Assembly (NCBI RefSeq): GCF_002295105.1
Contig: NZ_NSGH01000003.1
Coordinates: 62,001 to 126,000 of the forward strand
DNA length: 64,000 nucleotides
From: Salimicrobium humidisoli
GTDB lineage: Bacteria; Bacillota; Bacilli; Bacillales; Halobacillaceae
Direction: 5' to 3'
Notes under the pieces: model-generated
Databases searched by the model: none
What the model saw: only the letters and a program-made list of their open reading frames with translations
Told to the model about the DNA's origin: nothing
In this document: positions 41,815 to 49,683 of the stretch, one piece after another
How the letters are laid out: each line of letters starts with the position of its first letter
Numbering within the stretch: the stretch's first letter is position 1
Program-made: the position numbers and the translations under genes

Positions 41815-43053
41815 TTGATAATAGCGATAATCGTACTGATTTTTGTTTCCCTGTTCTTCTCGGGCAGTGAAACAGCACTGACGGCGACAAACAAAATGCG
41901 CCTGCAGTCTCAAGTCGATAAAGGAAACAAAAAGGCTGATAAACTACTTCGTCTCGTTTCCAGACCGGGCGAATTTATTACGACTATACTGATAGGTAAC
42001 AATATAGCCAATATCCTGCTGCCGACTCTGGTAACCACACTTGCGATCGAATACGGATTCAGCGTAGGAATGGCCTCTGCGATTCTGACAGTCGTCATCA
42101 TCCTTTTTGCGGAAGTCATACCGAAATCAGTGGCCGCCACGTTTCCTGACCGTATCGCGATGATCGTGTACCCGGTGATCTGGTTTTTCGTCATTTTGTT
42201 CAAACCGCTGACCACTGTGCTGAACTGGTTCACGGACAATTTGAACAAACTTCTCTCCAAAGGACAGCCGCAGGACGTACAGGTATCCAAAGAGGAACTT
42301 CGTACGATGGTCGACGTAGCGGACTCCGAGGGACAGTTTAACGAAGAGGAATCATACCGGATCAAGGGCGTGCTTGATTTCTACAATTTAAACGTAAAAG
42401 ATGTCATGAAGACGCCGCGTGTGGATCTGGTGGCTCTGGATAAAGACGCGACTTTCGAAGAAGTACGGGATGTGGTCGTCAACAATTCCTATACACGCTA
42501 TCCTGTGTACGACGAAGAAATAGACAACATCGTAGCTGTGTTCCACTCCAAGTTCTTATTCGCATGGTACGAGCATCCGGAAGACCGCTTCTCTTCCTAT
42601 TATGATGCAGAACCCCTCCTCGTATACGAATTCCAGTCGATGGAGTCGGCTTTCAAGAAGATGATGATCAATAAAAAACACCTGGCTGTCGTTCTTGATG
42701 AGTACGGTGGTACAGAAGGTATTCTGACACATGAAGATGCGATAGAAGCGATGATCGGCATGGAAATTGAAGATGAATGGGACGACGACAGCGATCCGCT
42801 CATTGAACACCTCGGTGAAGATGAAATCATCTGTGACGGGAAAATAACGCTAAGTCGTCTGAACAGTATTTTCGATACGGATATACCTGAAGAAGAGGAC
42901 GTTCTGGCCGGGTATATTCTGCGGGAATGCAACGATTTCCCTGAACTGGGAGAAGTGATTGAACGGGAACGTCTCCAATTTCAGGTGCTGGAAATCGAAG
43001 GCCGTATGATACGCCGGGTCCATATTAAAAAGTTACCCGAGGAGGAAGAATAA
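41815..43053 (+). CDS. CNNM/CorC family membrane protein with CBS domains
   Basis: I chose the TTG at 41815 because AAGGAGG lies 8 nt upstream; the ATG 27 nt earlier has no ribosome site and would add nine residues. The 412-residue product has an N-terminal DUF21 membrane domain with SLFFSGSETALTATNK (residues about 12-30), a CBS pair (about 200-320: PRVDLVALDKDATFEEVRD; LAVVLDEYGGTEGILTHED) and the C-terminal CorC_HlyC domain. Such proteins transport or sense Mg2+ or are called hemolysin-like. It is followed directly by the DUF4181 gene. Confidence 0.9.
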   Translation: MIIAIIVLIFVSLFFSGSETALTATNKMRLQSQVDKGNKKADKLLRLVSRPGEFITTILIGNNIANILLPTLVTTLAIEYGFSVGMASAILTVVIILFAEVIPKSVAATFPDRIAMIVYPVIWFFVILFKPLTTVLNWFTDNLNKLLSKGQPQDVQVSKEELRTMVDVADSEGQFNEEESYRIKGVLDFYNLNVKDVMKTPRVDLVALDKDATFEEVRDVVVNNSYTRYPVYDEEIDNIVAVFHSKFLFAWYEHPEDRFSSYYDAEPLLVYEFQSMESAFKKMMINKKHLAVVLDEYGGTEGILTHEDAIEAMIGMEIEDEWDDDSDPLIEHLGEDEIICDGKITLSRLNSIFDTDIPEEEDVLAGYILRECNDFPELGEVIERERLQFQVLEIEGRMIRRVHIKKLPEEEE

Positions 43054-43413
43054 GTGATAGCGGTTCTAGGTGTCGTGCTGGTCGTTATTTTTCACATTAC
43101 GGTCAGCGAAGTGGTACTTAAGCGCAAATGGGGAATTGAACCGAACAGAACAGGAATGACCTGGGTCGGGCGGGACAAACGTTTTGTCACCCTGGAAGTA
43201 ATTCTGCTTATTGCGGGTTTTACCTTCCTGTTCCTGACGGGCGGAGCAGATGGGATGTTTTTCGTCGTCCCTTTGCTGCTGGCAGCGTACTTTCTTTCCC
43301 AGGTGATAGAAGCCAGAAGACGGGAGCCCGGGGACCACAGCTACTATTATGATGGTTTGGCTGTCCTGTCCCTGTTGCTGATGACCCTGTTTTCTCTTTC
43401 GGGTACAGTCTAA
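43054..43413 (+). CDS. DUF4181-like membrane protein
   Basis: The GTG start follows CGAGGAGGAAG and lies right after the CNNM/CorC stop. The 119-residue product has about four hydrophobic helices and begins MIAVLGVVLVVIFHITVSEVVLKRKWGI. This resembles the DUF4181 family of small Bacillus membrane proteins. Function is unknown; co-transcription with the CorC-like gene is likely. Confidence 0.75.
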   Translation: MIAVLGVVLVVIFHITVSEVVLKRKWGIEPNRTGMTWVGRDKRFVTLEVILLIAGFTFLFLTGGADGMFFVVPLLLAAYFLSQVIEARRREPGDHSYYYDGLAVLSLLLMTLFSLSGTV

Positions 43414-43425
43414 GGAGACCGTGGT

Positions 43426-43610
43426 ATGGTTAAAGAAGACAAGATTTTGAAGGAACTTAAGAAAAGAACCGTCTGCTGGAAGAACAAAAAGATGAAGTCA
43501 CCCCTTTTCAGGCGGTAATGGATACGGTCAGAGCACTTCTGATTGGAGTACTCATTGCAGTACCGATTCTGTCACTGATTCTTCGAGTGCTTCAATTGTT
43601 GGGCAATTAG
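43426..43610 (+). pseudogene. Small membrane protein gene with a one-base frameshift
   Basis: An ATG at 43426 follows AAGGAGACC. The first frame encodes MVKEDKILKELKKRT, then the coherent continuation is in the -1 frame: RLLEEQKDEVTPFQAVMDTV and a transmembrane helix ALLIGVLIAVPILSLILRVL, ending at TAG 43608-43610. Loss of one base in the A-rich AAGAAAAGAACC (about 43455-43466) explains it and would restore about 60 residues. A sequencing error, a true mutation or recoding could be the cause. No canonical slippery heptamer is seen. Confidence 0.55.
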
Positions 43611-43629
43611 CGGCGGCGGGAGGTAAAAA

Positions 43630-44172
43630 ATGACTGAAAAAGAAAAAATGCTGGCAGGACTCGCTTATGATCCTTCTGATGAAGAACTTGTGGAATTGCG
43701 TAAGTCGGCGCGGGAAAAAATACATCGAATCAATGCAGAGATAAATCAGGAAAAACGTAGTGAACTTGTCCATAATCTGTTCGGTTCCGGAAAATCACTG
43801 CACATAGAGCCGAATTTCCGCTGTGATTACGGAGAAAATATCCACGTAGGTGAAGACTTTTTCATGAATTTTGACTGCGTGTTTCTGGATGTCACAAAAA
43901 TACAGTTTGGTGATCGCTGCCAGGTGGCGCCGGGTGTACATATTTACACAGCAACTCACCCGCTCGATGCAAGAGAACGCGCCACGGGGAAGGAATACGG
44001 TAAACCGGTAACCATCGGTAATGATGTCTGGATTGGCGGGAGGGCGGTCATCAACCCTGGTGTAAGTATCGGTAACCGAGCCGTGGTGGCCTCCGGGGCG
44101 GTTGTGGTCAAGGATGTACCCGCTGATACACTGGTCGGCGGGAACCCTGCGAGAATAATTAAGGAAACATAA
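43630..44172 (+). CDS. maa: Maltose O-acetyltransferase (LbH acetyltransferase)
   Basis: The 180-residue protein has the Mac domain at the N terminus ([29 protein letters not shown]) and a left-handed beta-helix from about residue 55. The signature [18 protein letters not shown] and the closing hexapeptides [33 protein letters not shown] are clear. It acetylates maltose or glucose from acetyl-CoA as in Bacillus Maa. A terminator with a T tract follows. Confidence 0.94.
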   Translation: MTEKEKMLAGLAYDPSDEELVELRKSAREKIHRINAEINQEKRSELVHNLFGSGKSLHIEPNFRCDYGENIHVGEDFFMNFDCVFLDVTKIQFGDRCQVAPGVHIYTATHPLDARERATGKEYGKPVTIGNDVWIGGRAVINPGVSIGNRAVVASGAVVVKDVPADTLVGGNPARIIKET

Positions 44173-44205
44173 AGAAGACGAAGGGAAAGTCCTTTGTCTT
44201 CTTTT
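44173..44205 (+). terminator. Terminator after maa
   Basis: AAGAAGAC and GTCTTCTT pair with an inner AAGG/CCTT and run into T residues. Confidence 0.85.
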
Positions 44206-44292
44206 TATTTTAGCTCCATTACTTCTTTATCCAGGATAACGAAAAAAACGGGGAATTTTAAACTGATAAATATCAGAAAATTTAAAATGATA

Positions 44293-44323
44293 TTGTAGTT
44301 AACGTTAACGTCAATGATAAAAT
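44293..44323 (+). promoter_or_regulatory. MerR-type promoter and operator for the acyl-CoA operon
   Basis: TTGTAG (44293-44298) and TAAAAT (44318-44323) are separated by 19 nt, the long spacer typical of MerR-activated or MerR-regulated promoters. The spacer contains TTAACGTTAACGT, palindromic repeats like the LiuR-type MerR operator of acyl-CoA catabolic genes. Confidence 0.7.
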
Positions 44324-44345
44324 GAAGTTACTAAGGAGGGAAGCT

Positions 44346-44723
44346 GTGGTGAAATCGATTCAGGAAACGGCTGCATTATTCGGAGTTTCCACCCGGACGC
44401 TGCGCTATTATGAAGAGTTCGGATTGCTTACACCCGGTCGCTCCTCCGGAAACCAGCGCGTATATTCCAGTCAGGACGCAGCCAAGCTGAAATTGATCCT
44501 CCGCGGGAAGAAATATGGATTTTCGCTGGAGCAGATCAGGGAGATGGTGCTTCTGTTTGACGAAGACCGTTCAGGACGAAAACAACTGGAGCGTTCCATC
44601 GAATACGGAGAAAAACGGGTAGAAGAGATTGAACGTTCCATTCGGGAATTCCAGCTGCTAAAGGAAGAAATGGAAGATTTACTTGTGAACTTCAAACAAA
44701 AATTGGAGGAGGAAGAATCATGA
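44346..44723 (+). CDS. MerR family transcriptional regulator
   Basis: The GTG at 44346 (or the next codon, also GTG) follows AAGGAGGG; an ATG at 44322 overlaps the -10 element and cannot be used. The roughly 125-residue protein has the MerR helix-turn-helix SIQETAALFGVSTRTLRYYEEFGLLTPGR, the wing RVYSSQDAAKLKLILRGKKYGFSLEQI and a C-terminal dimerisation coiled coil. It lacks a metal-binding loop, so it belongs to the group that governs acyl-CoA catabolism (LiuR type). It is coupled to the acyl-CoA ligase and probably autoregulates the operon via the operator at 44293-44323. Confidence 0.9.
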   Translation: MVKSIQETAALFGVSTRTLRYYEEFGLLTPGRSSGNQRVYSSQDAAKLKLILRGKKYGFSLEQIREMVLLFDEDRSGRKQLERSIEYGEKRVEEIERSIREFQLLKEEMEDLLVNFKQKLEEEES

Positions 44724-46213
44724 ATACATCTGAACTGCTTGCCCGAAATGCCCGTAAATATCCAAAACAGGATGCAGTTGCCTTTCAGGGGGATCGGATT
44801 ACTTATTCCCTGCTGGATAAATTAGTTAATAAATTCGGCAGTGCTTTAAGACAAAAGGGGATCCATGCAGAAGATAAAGTGGCCCTGTTTTTACCGAACA
44901 CTCCTGAATTTGCAGTAGCCTACCTGGCTGTACAGCGTATCGGAGCCATCGTAGTTCCCGTAAATGTAAAACTGACCGGCGAAGAAGTGCTTTATATTCT
45001 TGAGGACAGCGGAGCTAAAATGCTGATTGCTCATGAAATGGTGATCGAGTCGGTAAGGAATATTGAAAGCCCGGTGCTGAAAATGAAGACCGGAGGAAAA
45101 ACGGGGGAGTGGGACTCATTTTGGGAATTGCTGGAGGAGCAGAAAGACACTCCTATTGAATGTCACCTGAAGGAAGATGATCTTTCGACTATTTTATATA
45201 CGTCGGGCACCACCGGGAAACCGAAAGGAGTTCTTTTTACGTACCGGAGCATTCTGAACGTAGCTACAATGATCAATATTGAAATGGAAGTGAAACCGGA
45301 AAGCCGTATTCTTCTCAGTATGCCTCTCAGTCACTCGGCACCTCTGCACTTGTTCTTCATGGCGGGGCTAATGACGGGTTCTGCCCTGGTGCTGACCCCG
45401 ACGTTCGCCCCTGATCTATTTCTGGATACGATAGAAAGAGAAAGGGCCACTCATTTCTTCGGTGCCCCGGTCGCTTATCTTACGACGATGCAGATGGCGG
45501 ATCCTCGGGAACGGGATCTTTCTTCGATGGAATGGTGGGTCTATGGCGGAGCACCTTTATCACCGAAAGAAGTGCACGCCATAAAGCAGGCTTTCCCTTC
45601 CGGTAATCTTACTTGTGTTTACGGTCTTACGGAAGCGGGGCCGAGTGGCACACTATTATTCGATGAAGAACATAAAGAAAAAGCCGGGAGCATCGGTCAT
45701 CGCGCTCCCTGGGGTACAGAAATACGTCTCATTGATGAAACGGGCGGTAGCGTCAGTCAGGGAGAGGTAGGAGAAATAGCGCTTCGGGGTGAGGGAAATA
45801 TGCGTGAATATTATCGTAAGACTCACGAGACGGAAGAAGTATTCGCAGGGGAATGGCTCCGGACCGGAGATCTCGCGATGCAGGATGAGGACGGGTATTA
45901 CTGGGTAATTGATCGTAAAAAAGACATGATCATCTCAGGGGGAGTGAATATTTATCCGAAAGAGATAGAAAATGTAATGCTTGAAATCGAAGGCGTGAAT
46001 GAAGCAGCCGTTATCGGTATCCCTCATCCGGAATGGGGAGAGACGGTGAAAGCCGTTTATGCAGGAGCTGCGGAGGAAGAGAAAGTGAGAAGCGTCCTTG
46101 AGAAACGGATAGCTTCTTACAAAGTACCAAGAATATATGAACAAGTGACAGAACTGCCGAGAAATGCTTCGGGTAAAATCCTCAAACAGGCCCTCAAAGG
46201 AGGGGAATCATGA
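44720..46213 (+). CDS. AMP-forming acyl-CoA synthetase (long/medium-chain type)
   Basis: The 497-residue adenylate-forming enzyme has the P-loop TILYTSGTTGKPKGVLFTYRS, the A5-type motif YGLTEAGPSG, the GDLAMQDEDGYYWVIDRKKDMIISGG hinge block and the catalytic Lys near the end in PRNASGKILKQAL. It activates a fatty, branched-chain or aromatic acid as acyl-AMP and then acyl-CoA. The substrate is not deducible. It is sandwiched between the MerR regulator and the acyl-CoA dehydrogenase, overlapping both by 4 nt. Confidence 0.93.
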   Translation: MNTSELLARNARKYPKQDAVAFQGDRITYSLLDKLVNKFGSALRQKGIHAEDKVALFLPNTPEFAVAYLAVQRIGAIVVPVNVKLTGEEVLYILEDSGAKMLIAHEMVIESVRNIESPVLKMKTGGKTGEWDSFWELLEEQKDTPIECHLKEDDLSTILYTSGTTGKPKGVLFTYRSILNVATMINIEMEVKPESRILLSMPLSHSAPLHLFFMAGLMTGSALVLTPTFAPDLFLDTIERERATHFFGAPVAYLTTMQMADPRERDLSSMEWWVYGGAPLSPKEVHAIKQAFPSGNLTCVYGLTEAGPSGTLLFDEEHKEKAGSIGHRAPWGTEIRLIDETGGSVSQGEVGEIALRGEGNMREYYRKTHETEEVFAGEWLRTGDLAMQDEDGYYWVIDRKKDMIISGGVNIYPKEIENVMLEIEGVNEAAVIGIPHPEWGETVKAVYAGAAEEEKVRSVLEKRIASYKVPRIYEQVTELPRNASGKILKQALKGGES

Positions 46214-47718
46214 AAGTACTGACAGAAAAATACGAACAGCATAACTTTTATGAAGAAGACGAGTTTTTGCAGAAAATATTAAAAAAGTATATGACATCCG
46301 ATATGTTCAGCTATGCGGATAAGAACCTGAGAGAATTCGGGCAACGGGCGGCAGGACCAATAGATGAACGTGCCGTCCATACGGACAGAGAAGGACGGCC
46401 GAGACTCGAACGGTACGACAAGTACGGGGAAGAGGTTTCCCGGGTATGGGTGAACGAAGGGTATAAACAGACGGTAAAAGAAACGTATGAAACGGGGATC
46501 GTCGGTTACGTACACAAGAATATCCCTGAGCTGGGTGAAAAAGGGACCTACACGTACAGTTTTGCTCAAGGGTACCTTCTCTCCCAGGCTGAACCAGGCT
46601 TTTATTGCCCGGTCACTCTGACGATGGCTACGGCATATCTGCTCGATCATTTTGGTGATGAAAAACTGAAAGAAACGTATCTTCCTCACGTCCTGGCTAC
46701 CGGAGATACGGAGCTGTATGAAGGAGCCACTTTTCTGACCGAGAGGCAGGGTGGTTCGGATGTGGGGGCGAACGTGGTCAAAGCCGTGTCTGTCGGGGAA
46801 GACTACTACTTGTACGGGGAAAAGTATTTCGCTTCGAATGCAGGTATGTGCGGGGTGGCAATGGTTCTGGCCCGTATGGAAGACGCAAAGGAAGGTTCGC
46901 GGGGGCTCTCCCTGTTCCTCGTCCCCTGGGAAGGAGACAACATAAGGATCCGCCGGCTGAAAGATAAACTCGGAGTTCGTGCGGTACCTTCTGCCGAGGT
47001 GGAATTCACAGGAACGAAAGCTTATCTCGTCGGGGAAGCGGACCGCGGTTTCTACTACATGATGGAAGCTCTTAATCTATCGCGGATCTGTAACGCAGTC
47101 GCTTCACTCGGAATCATGAGGCGGAGTTATACGGAAGCCCTTCTGTACGCCAAAGGAAGAAATGCTTTCGGACGCCGACTGGCCGATTTTCCGATGATTC
47201 AGCAGACTCTTTCGGAGCTTGGGATGAAACTCGAAAAAGAAACGGCAGCAGTTTTTGAAATGGTGCAGCTCTATGAAAAAGTTACGAACGGAACTGCTTC
47301 TTTTGAAGAGGAAGCTCTGAATCGTCTTTTGATTGCTATCATGAAAAAAGAAACGGCAGAGAAATCGATTGAGTTTGCTCATGAAGCGATAGAAATGCAC
47401 GGGGGAAATGGATACATCGAAGATTTTGTCACGCCACGACTGCTGCGCGATGCCCAGGTGCTGACCGTGTGGGAAGGAACGGCGAACATACTGGCGCTCG
47501 AACTTCTTCGACTTATAAATAAATATGAAGCCCATAAATTATTCATCAAAATGCTGAGGGAGAAATCCACTGATGAAATGGAGAAAAGAATTGACGGAAT
47601 GGAAGACCGGCTGCTGCGATTTGCAGATTTTGAAGAAACGGAAAAGGAGCTGGAGGCGAAGTCGCTGATGAAAGAGATGGCTATTCTATATGAAGACGTC
47701 ATCTATGAGCAGTTATAA
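46210..47718 (+). CDS. Acyl-CoA dehydrogenase family protein (AidB/ACAD-like)
   Basis: The 502-residue protein is longer than standard acyl-CoA dehydrogenases (about 380). It has the FAD/substrate block EGATFLTERQGGSDVGAN and LYGEKYFASNAG, the C-terminal helical ACAD domain with LLYAKGRNAFGRRL and AHEAIEMHGGNGYIEDF, and an extra C-terminal helical extension with KEMAILYEDVIYEQL. This is the AidB-type arrangement. Whether it dehydrogenates an acyl-CoA or has another role is open. Operon context favours acyl-CoA degradation. Confidence 0.92.
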   Translation: MKVLTEKYEQHNFYEEDEFLQKILKKYMTSDMFSYADKNLREFGQRAAGPIDERAVHTDREGRPRLERYDKYGEEVSRVWVNEGYKQTVKETYETGIVGYVHKNIPELGEKGTYTYSFAQGYLLSQAEPGFYCPVTLTMATAYLLDHFGDEKLKETYLPHVLATGDTELYEGATFLTERQGGSDVGANVVKAVSVGEDYYLYGEKYFASNAGMCGVAMVLARMEDAKEGSRGLSLFLVPWEGDNIRIRRLKDKLGVRAVPSAEVEFTGTKAYLVGEADRGFYYMMEALNLSRICNAVASLGIMRRSYTEALLYAKGRNAFGRRLADFPMIQQTLSELGMKLEKETAAVFEMVQLYEKVTNGTASFEEEALNRLLIAIMKKETAEKSIEFAHEAIEMHGGNGYIEDFVTPRLLRDAQVLTVWEGTANILALELLRLINKYEAHKLFIKMLREKSTDEMEKRIDGMEDRLLRFADFEETEKELEAKSLMKEMAILYEDVIYEQL

Positions 47719-47726
47719 GAAACAGG

Positions 47727-47755
47727 CAAAAAGACAGGGGCTCCTGTCTTTTTTT
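47727..47755 (+). terminator. Terminator of the MerR/acyl-CoA operon
   Basis: AAAAAGACAGG and CCTGTCTTTTT pair around GGCT and run into TTTTTTT. Confidence 0.9.
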
Positions 47756-47846
47756 CTGCGGTACCATGTCAGACGGATCATTTTTCAATTATGGTTCTGA
47801 AATTCCGTAAAAAATTTAATTATTTAAAAAACTATCATTATAACCG

Positions 47847-47874
47847 TTCTCAAATGAAAGAAATGAGTTATAAT
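47847..47874 (+). promoter_or_regulatory. Sigma-A type promoter of the Lrp-aminotransferase operon
   Basis: TTCTCA (47847-47852) and TATAAT (47869-47874) are separated by 16 nt. The overlap CTCAAATGAAAGAAATGAG is partly palindromic and may be an Lrp-type binding site. Confidence 0.5.
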
Positions 47875-47927
47875 GGATAAATCAAACCTTTAATACACAA
47901 TAGGAATCTTGAAAAGCAGGTGAGAGT

Positions 47928-48425
47928 ATGCAGGAACAGGAAGTAGAACTGTTACAATTGATTGAAAAAAATGCCAATCTGGAACCATCCAAAATTGCGA
48001 AGCTGATGGCTGTATCGGAAGAAGAAGTGCGCGAACTTCTCCGTAGTCTCGAGGAGAAAAAAGCGATTCTCGGTTATTCGACTTTGATTGACTGGGCAAA
48101 AGTGGTCCAGAAAGAAGAAGTGACCGCAATGGTGGATGTGAAAGTGCAGCCGGCGAGAGGCAGCGGTTTCGATAAAGTCGCAGAAAGGATTTACCGCTTT
48201 CCGGAAGTAAAAGCCGTTTATCTGATGTCCGGAGCTTACGACCTTTCTGTTTCCGTCGAAGGAAAAACGATGATGGAAATAGGCCGGTTTATCTCCGAGA
48301 AACTCTCGGCTCTTGATTCTGTTCTTTCGACGACGACACATTTCGTACTGAAACGATATAAGCATGACGGAATCATTTTGGATGACGAGGACGATAACGA
48401 TAAAAGAATGGTGGTGACACCATGA
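47928..48425 (+). CDS. alaR: Lrp/AsnC family transcriptional regulator (AlaR-like)
   Basis: The 165-residue protein has an N-terminal winged helix (ELLQLIEKNANLEPSKIAKLMAVSEEEVRELLRSLEEKKAILGYSTLIDW) and a C-terminal RAM effector domain (KEEVTAMVDVKVQP, FPEVKAVYLMSGAYDLSVSVEG). A short acidic tail follows. It overlaps by 4 nt with the aminotransferase gene. The pair matches the Bacillus subtilis alaR-alaT arrangement (yugG-yugH), in which AlaR activates the alanine transaminase gene. The symbol rests on this synteny. Confidence 0.88.
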   Translation: MQEQEVELLQLIEKNANLEPSKIAKLMAVSEEEVRELLRSLEEKKAILGYSTLIDWAKVVQKEEVTAMVDVKVQPARGSGFDKVAERIYRFPEVKAVYLMSGAYDLSVSVEGKTMMEIGRFISEKLSALDSVLSTTTHFVLKRYKHDGIILDDEDDNDKRMVVTP

Positions 48426-49588
48426 AGAAAACGTCTTTTTTGTCGAAGCAGGCCGACAGTCTGCAACCGTCCGGCATCCGCCGTTTCTTCGATCTGGCAG
48501 CACAGATGGAGGACGTCATTTCTCTCGGCGTGGGGGAACCGGATTTCGTCACTCCGTGGAGCTTCATCGAGCACAGCTTCCACGCTCTCGAACAGGGATA
48601 CACTTCCTACACGGAAAACGCGGGGATGCTCGATCTGCGCGAAGAAATCAGTAACTATCTGCTCGGAAGTTTCGGGGTGAATTACGATGCCGAAAAAGAA
48701 ATCATCGTTACGGTCGGAGCCAGTCAAGCTATTGATCTGGCATTGAGAGCTACAGTGAACCCGGGGGAGGAAGTGCTCGTCGTGGAACCGGGGTTTGTTG
48801 CCTACGTGCCGACAGTGAGTCTCGCCGGGGGTACGCCCGTTACGATTCAGACAAGACCGGAGGATGATTTCAAACTTACACCGGAACTTCTGGAAGCTGC
48901 GATCACCCCGAGAACGAAAGCGATTATACTCTGCAATCCGAATAATCCGACAGGCGCTGCGTTAACGGGAAATGAACTGGTGAAAGTGGCGGAAGTCGTC
49001 GAAAAGCACGACCTGCTCGTACTTTCAGATGAAATTTATGCAGAGCTTACGTATGAAGACGTGCATACGAGTTTTCCTGCCATTAAAAACATGAAGGAAC
49101 GGACCGTTCTGATCAGCGGTTTCTCGAAAGCTTTCGCTATGACCGGCTGGCGGCTCGGTTATGCAACAGGACCGGAGGAAATTATCCAGACTATGGTGAA
49201 AATCCATCAGTTTACGATGATGTGTGCACCGACCATCGCCCAGCATGCGGCACTTGAAGCTATGAAGAACGGGAAATCGAGCGTCGACTACATGATCAAA
49301 AGCTACGAACAGAGACGTAACTTCATCGTGAGCAGTCTGAACGAAATGGGGCTTTCCTGCCCGAATCCGGGTGGTGCTTTCTATGCGTTTCCGTCCATAA
49401 GGGAGACGGGACTAAGTTCGGCTGACTTTGCGGAAGAATTACTTCAGGAAGAACAGGTAGCCGTAGTACCCGGAAACGTCTTCGGAGAGAGCGGGGAGGG
49501 ATTTGTGCGCTGTTCCTATGCCACTTCTCTCAAACAGCTCGACGAAGCGATGAGACGGATCAAGCGTTTCGTAGACCGGAGAATTTAA
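48422..49588 (+). CDS. alaT: PLP-dependent aminotransferase class I/II (alanine transaminase AlaT-like)
   Basis: The 388-residue fold-type I aminotransferase has the hallmark LGVGEPDF at the N terminus, the PNNPTGA segment, the Schiff-base Lys in SGFSKAFAMTGWRLGY, and the carboxylate-binding Arg in FVRCSYAT. It transfers an amino group, most probably between alanine/pyruvate and glutamate, given its operon with a Lrp regulator. Other substrates, such as aromatic amino acids, are possible. A terminator follows. Confidence 0.92.
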   Translation: MKKTSFLSKQADSLQPSGIRRFFDLAAQMEDVISLGVGEPDFVTPWSFIEHSFHALEQGYTSYTENAGMLDLREEISNYLLGSFGVNYDAEKEIIVTVGASQAIDLALRATVNPGEEVLVVEPGFVAYVPTVSLAGGTPVTIQTRPEDDFKLTPELLEAAITPRTKAIILCNPNNPTGAALTGNELVKVAEVVEKHDLLVLSDEIYAELTYEDVHTSFPAIKNMKERTVLISGFSKAFAMTGWRLGYATGPEEIIQTMVKIHQFTMMCAPTIAQHAALEAMKNGKSSVDYMIKSYEQRRNFIVSSLNEMGLSCPNPGGAFYAFPSIRETGLSSADFAEELLQEEQVAVVPGNVFGESGEGFVRCSYATSLKQLDEAMRRIKRFVDRRI

Positions 49589-49598
49589 AAATATACGG

Positions 49599-49645
49599 AC
49601 AGCTCAAAAAAGGGGGAACGGTCCCTCTGTTGAGCTGTTTTTTTA
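49599..49645 (+). terminator. Terminator of the Lrp-aminotransferase operon
   Basis: ACAGCTCAA and TTGAGCTGT pair, with an inner GGG/CCC, followed by TTTTTTT. Confidence 0.85.
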
Positions 49646-49683
49646 TTGAGTGCAGTGAAATTCGTCCAGAAAGGAGAACCTCA

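Noticed and set aside
43440-43480. Programmed -1 frameshift in the small membrane protein gene
   Set aside because: No X-XXY-YYZ slippery heptamer or downstream pseudoknot is visible. A one-base indel in the A-rich stretch explains it better.
44322-44345. ATG at 44322 as start of the MerR regulator
   Set aside because: It overlaps the -10 element of the promoter and precedes AAGGAGGG, so translation must start at the GTG at 44346 or 44349.
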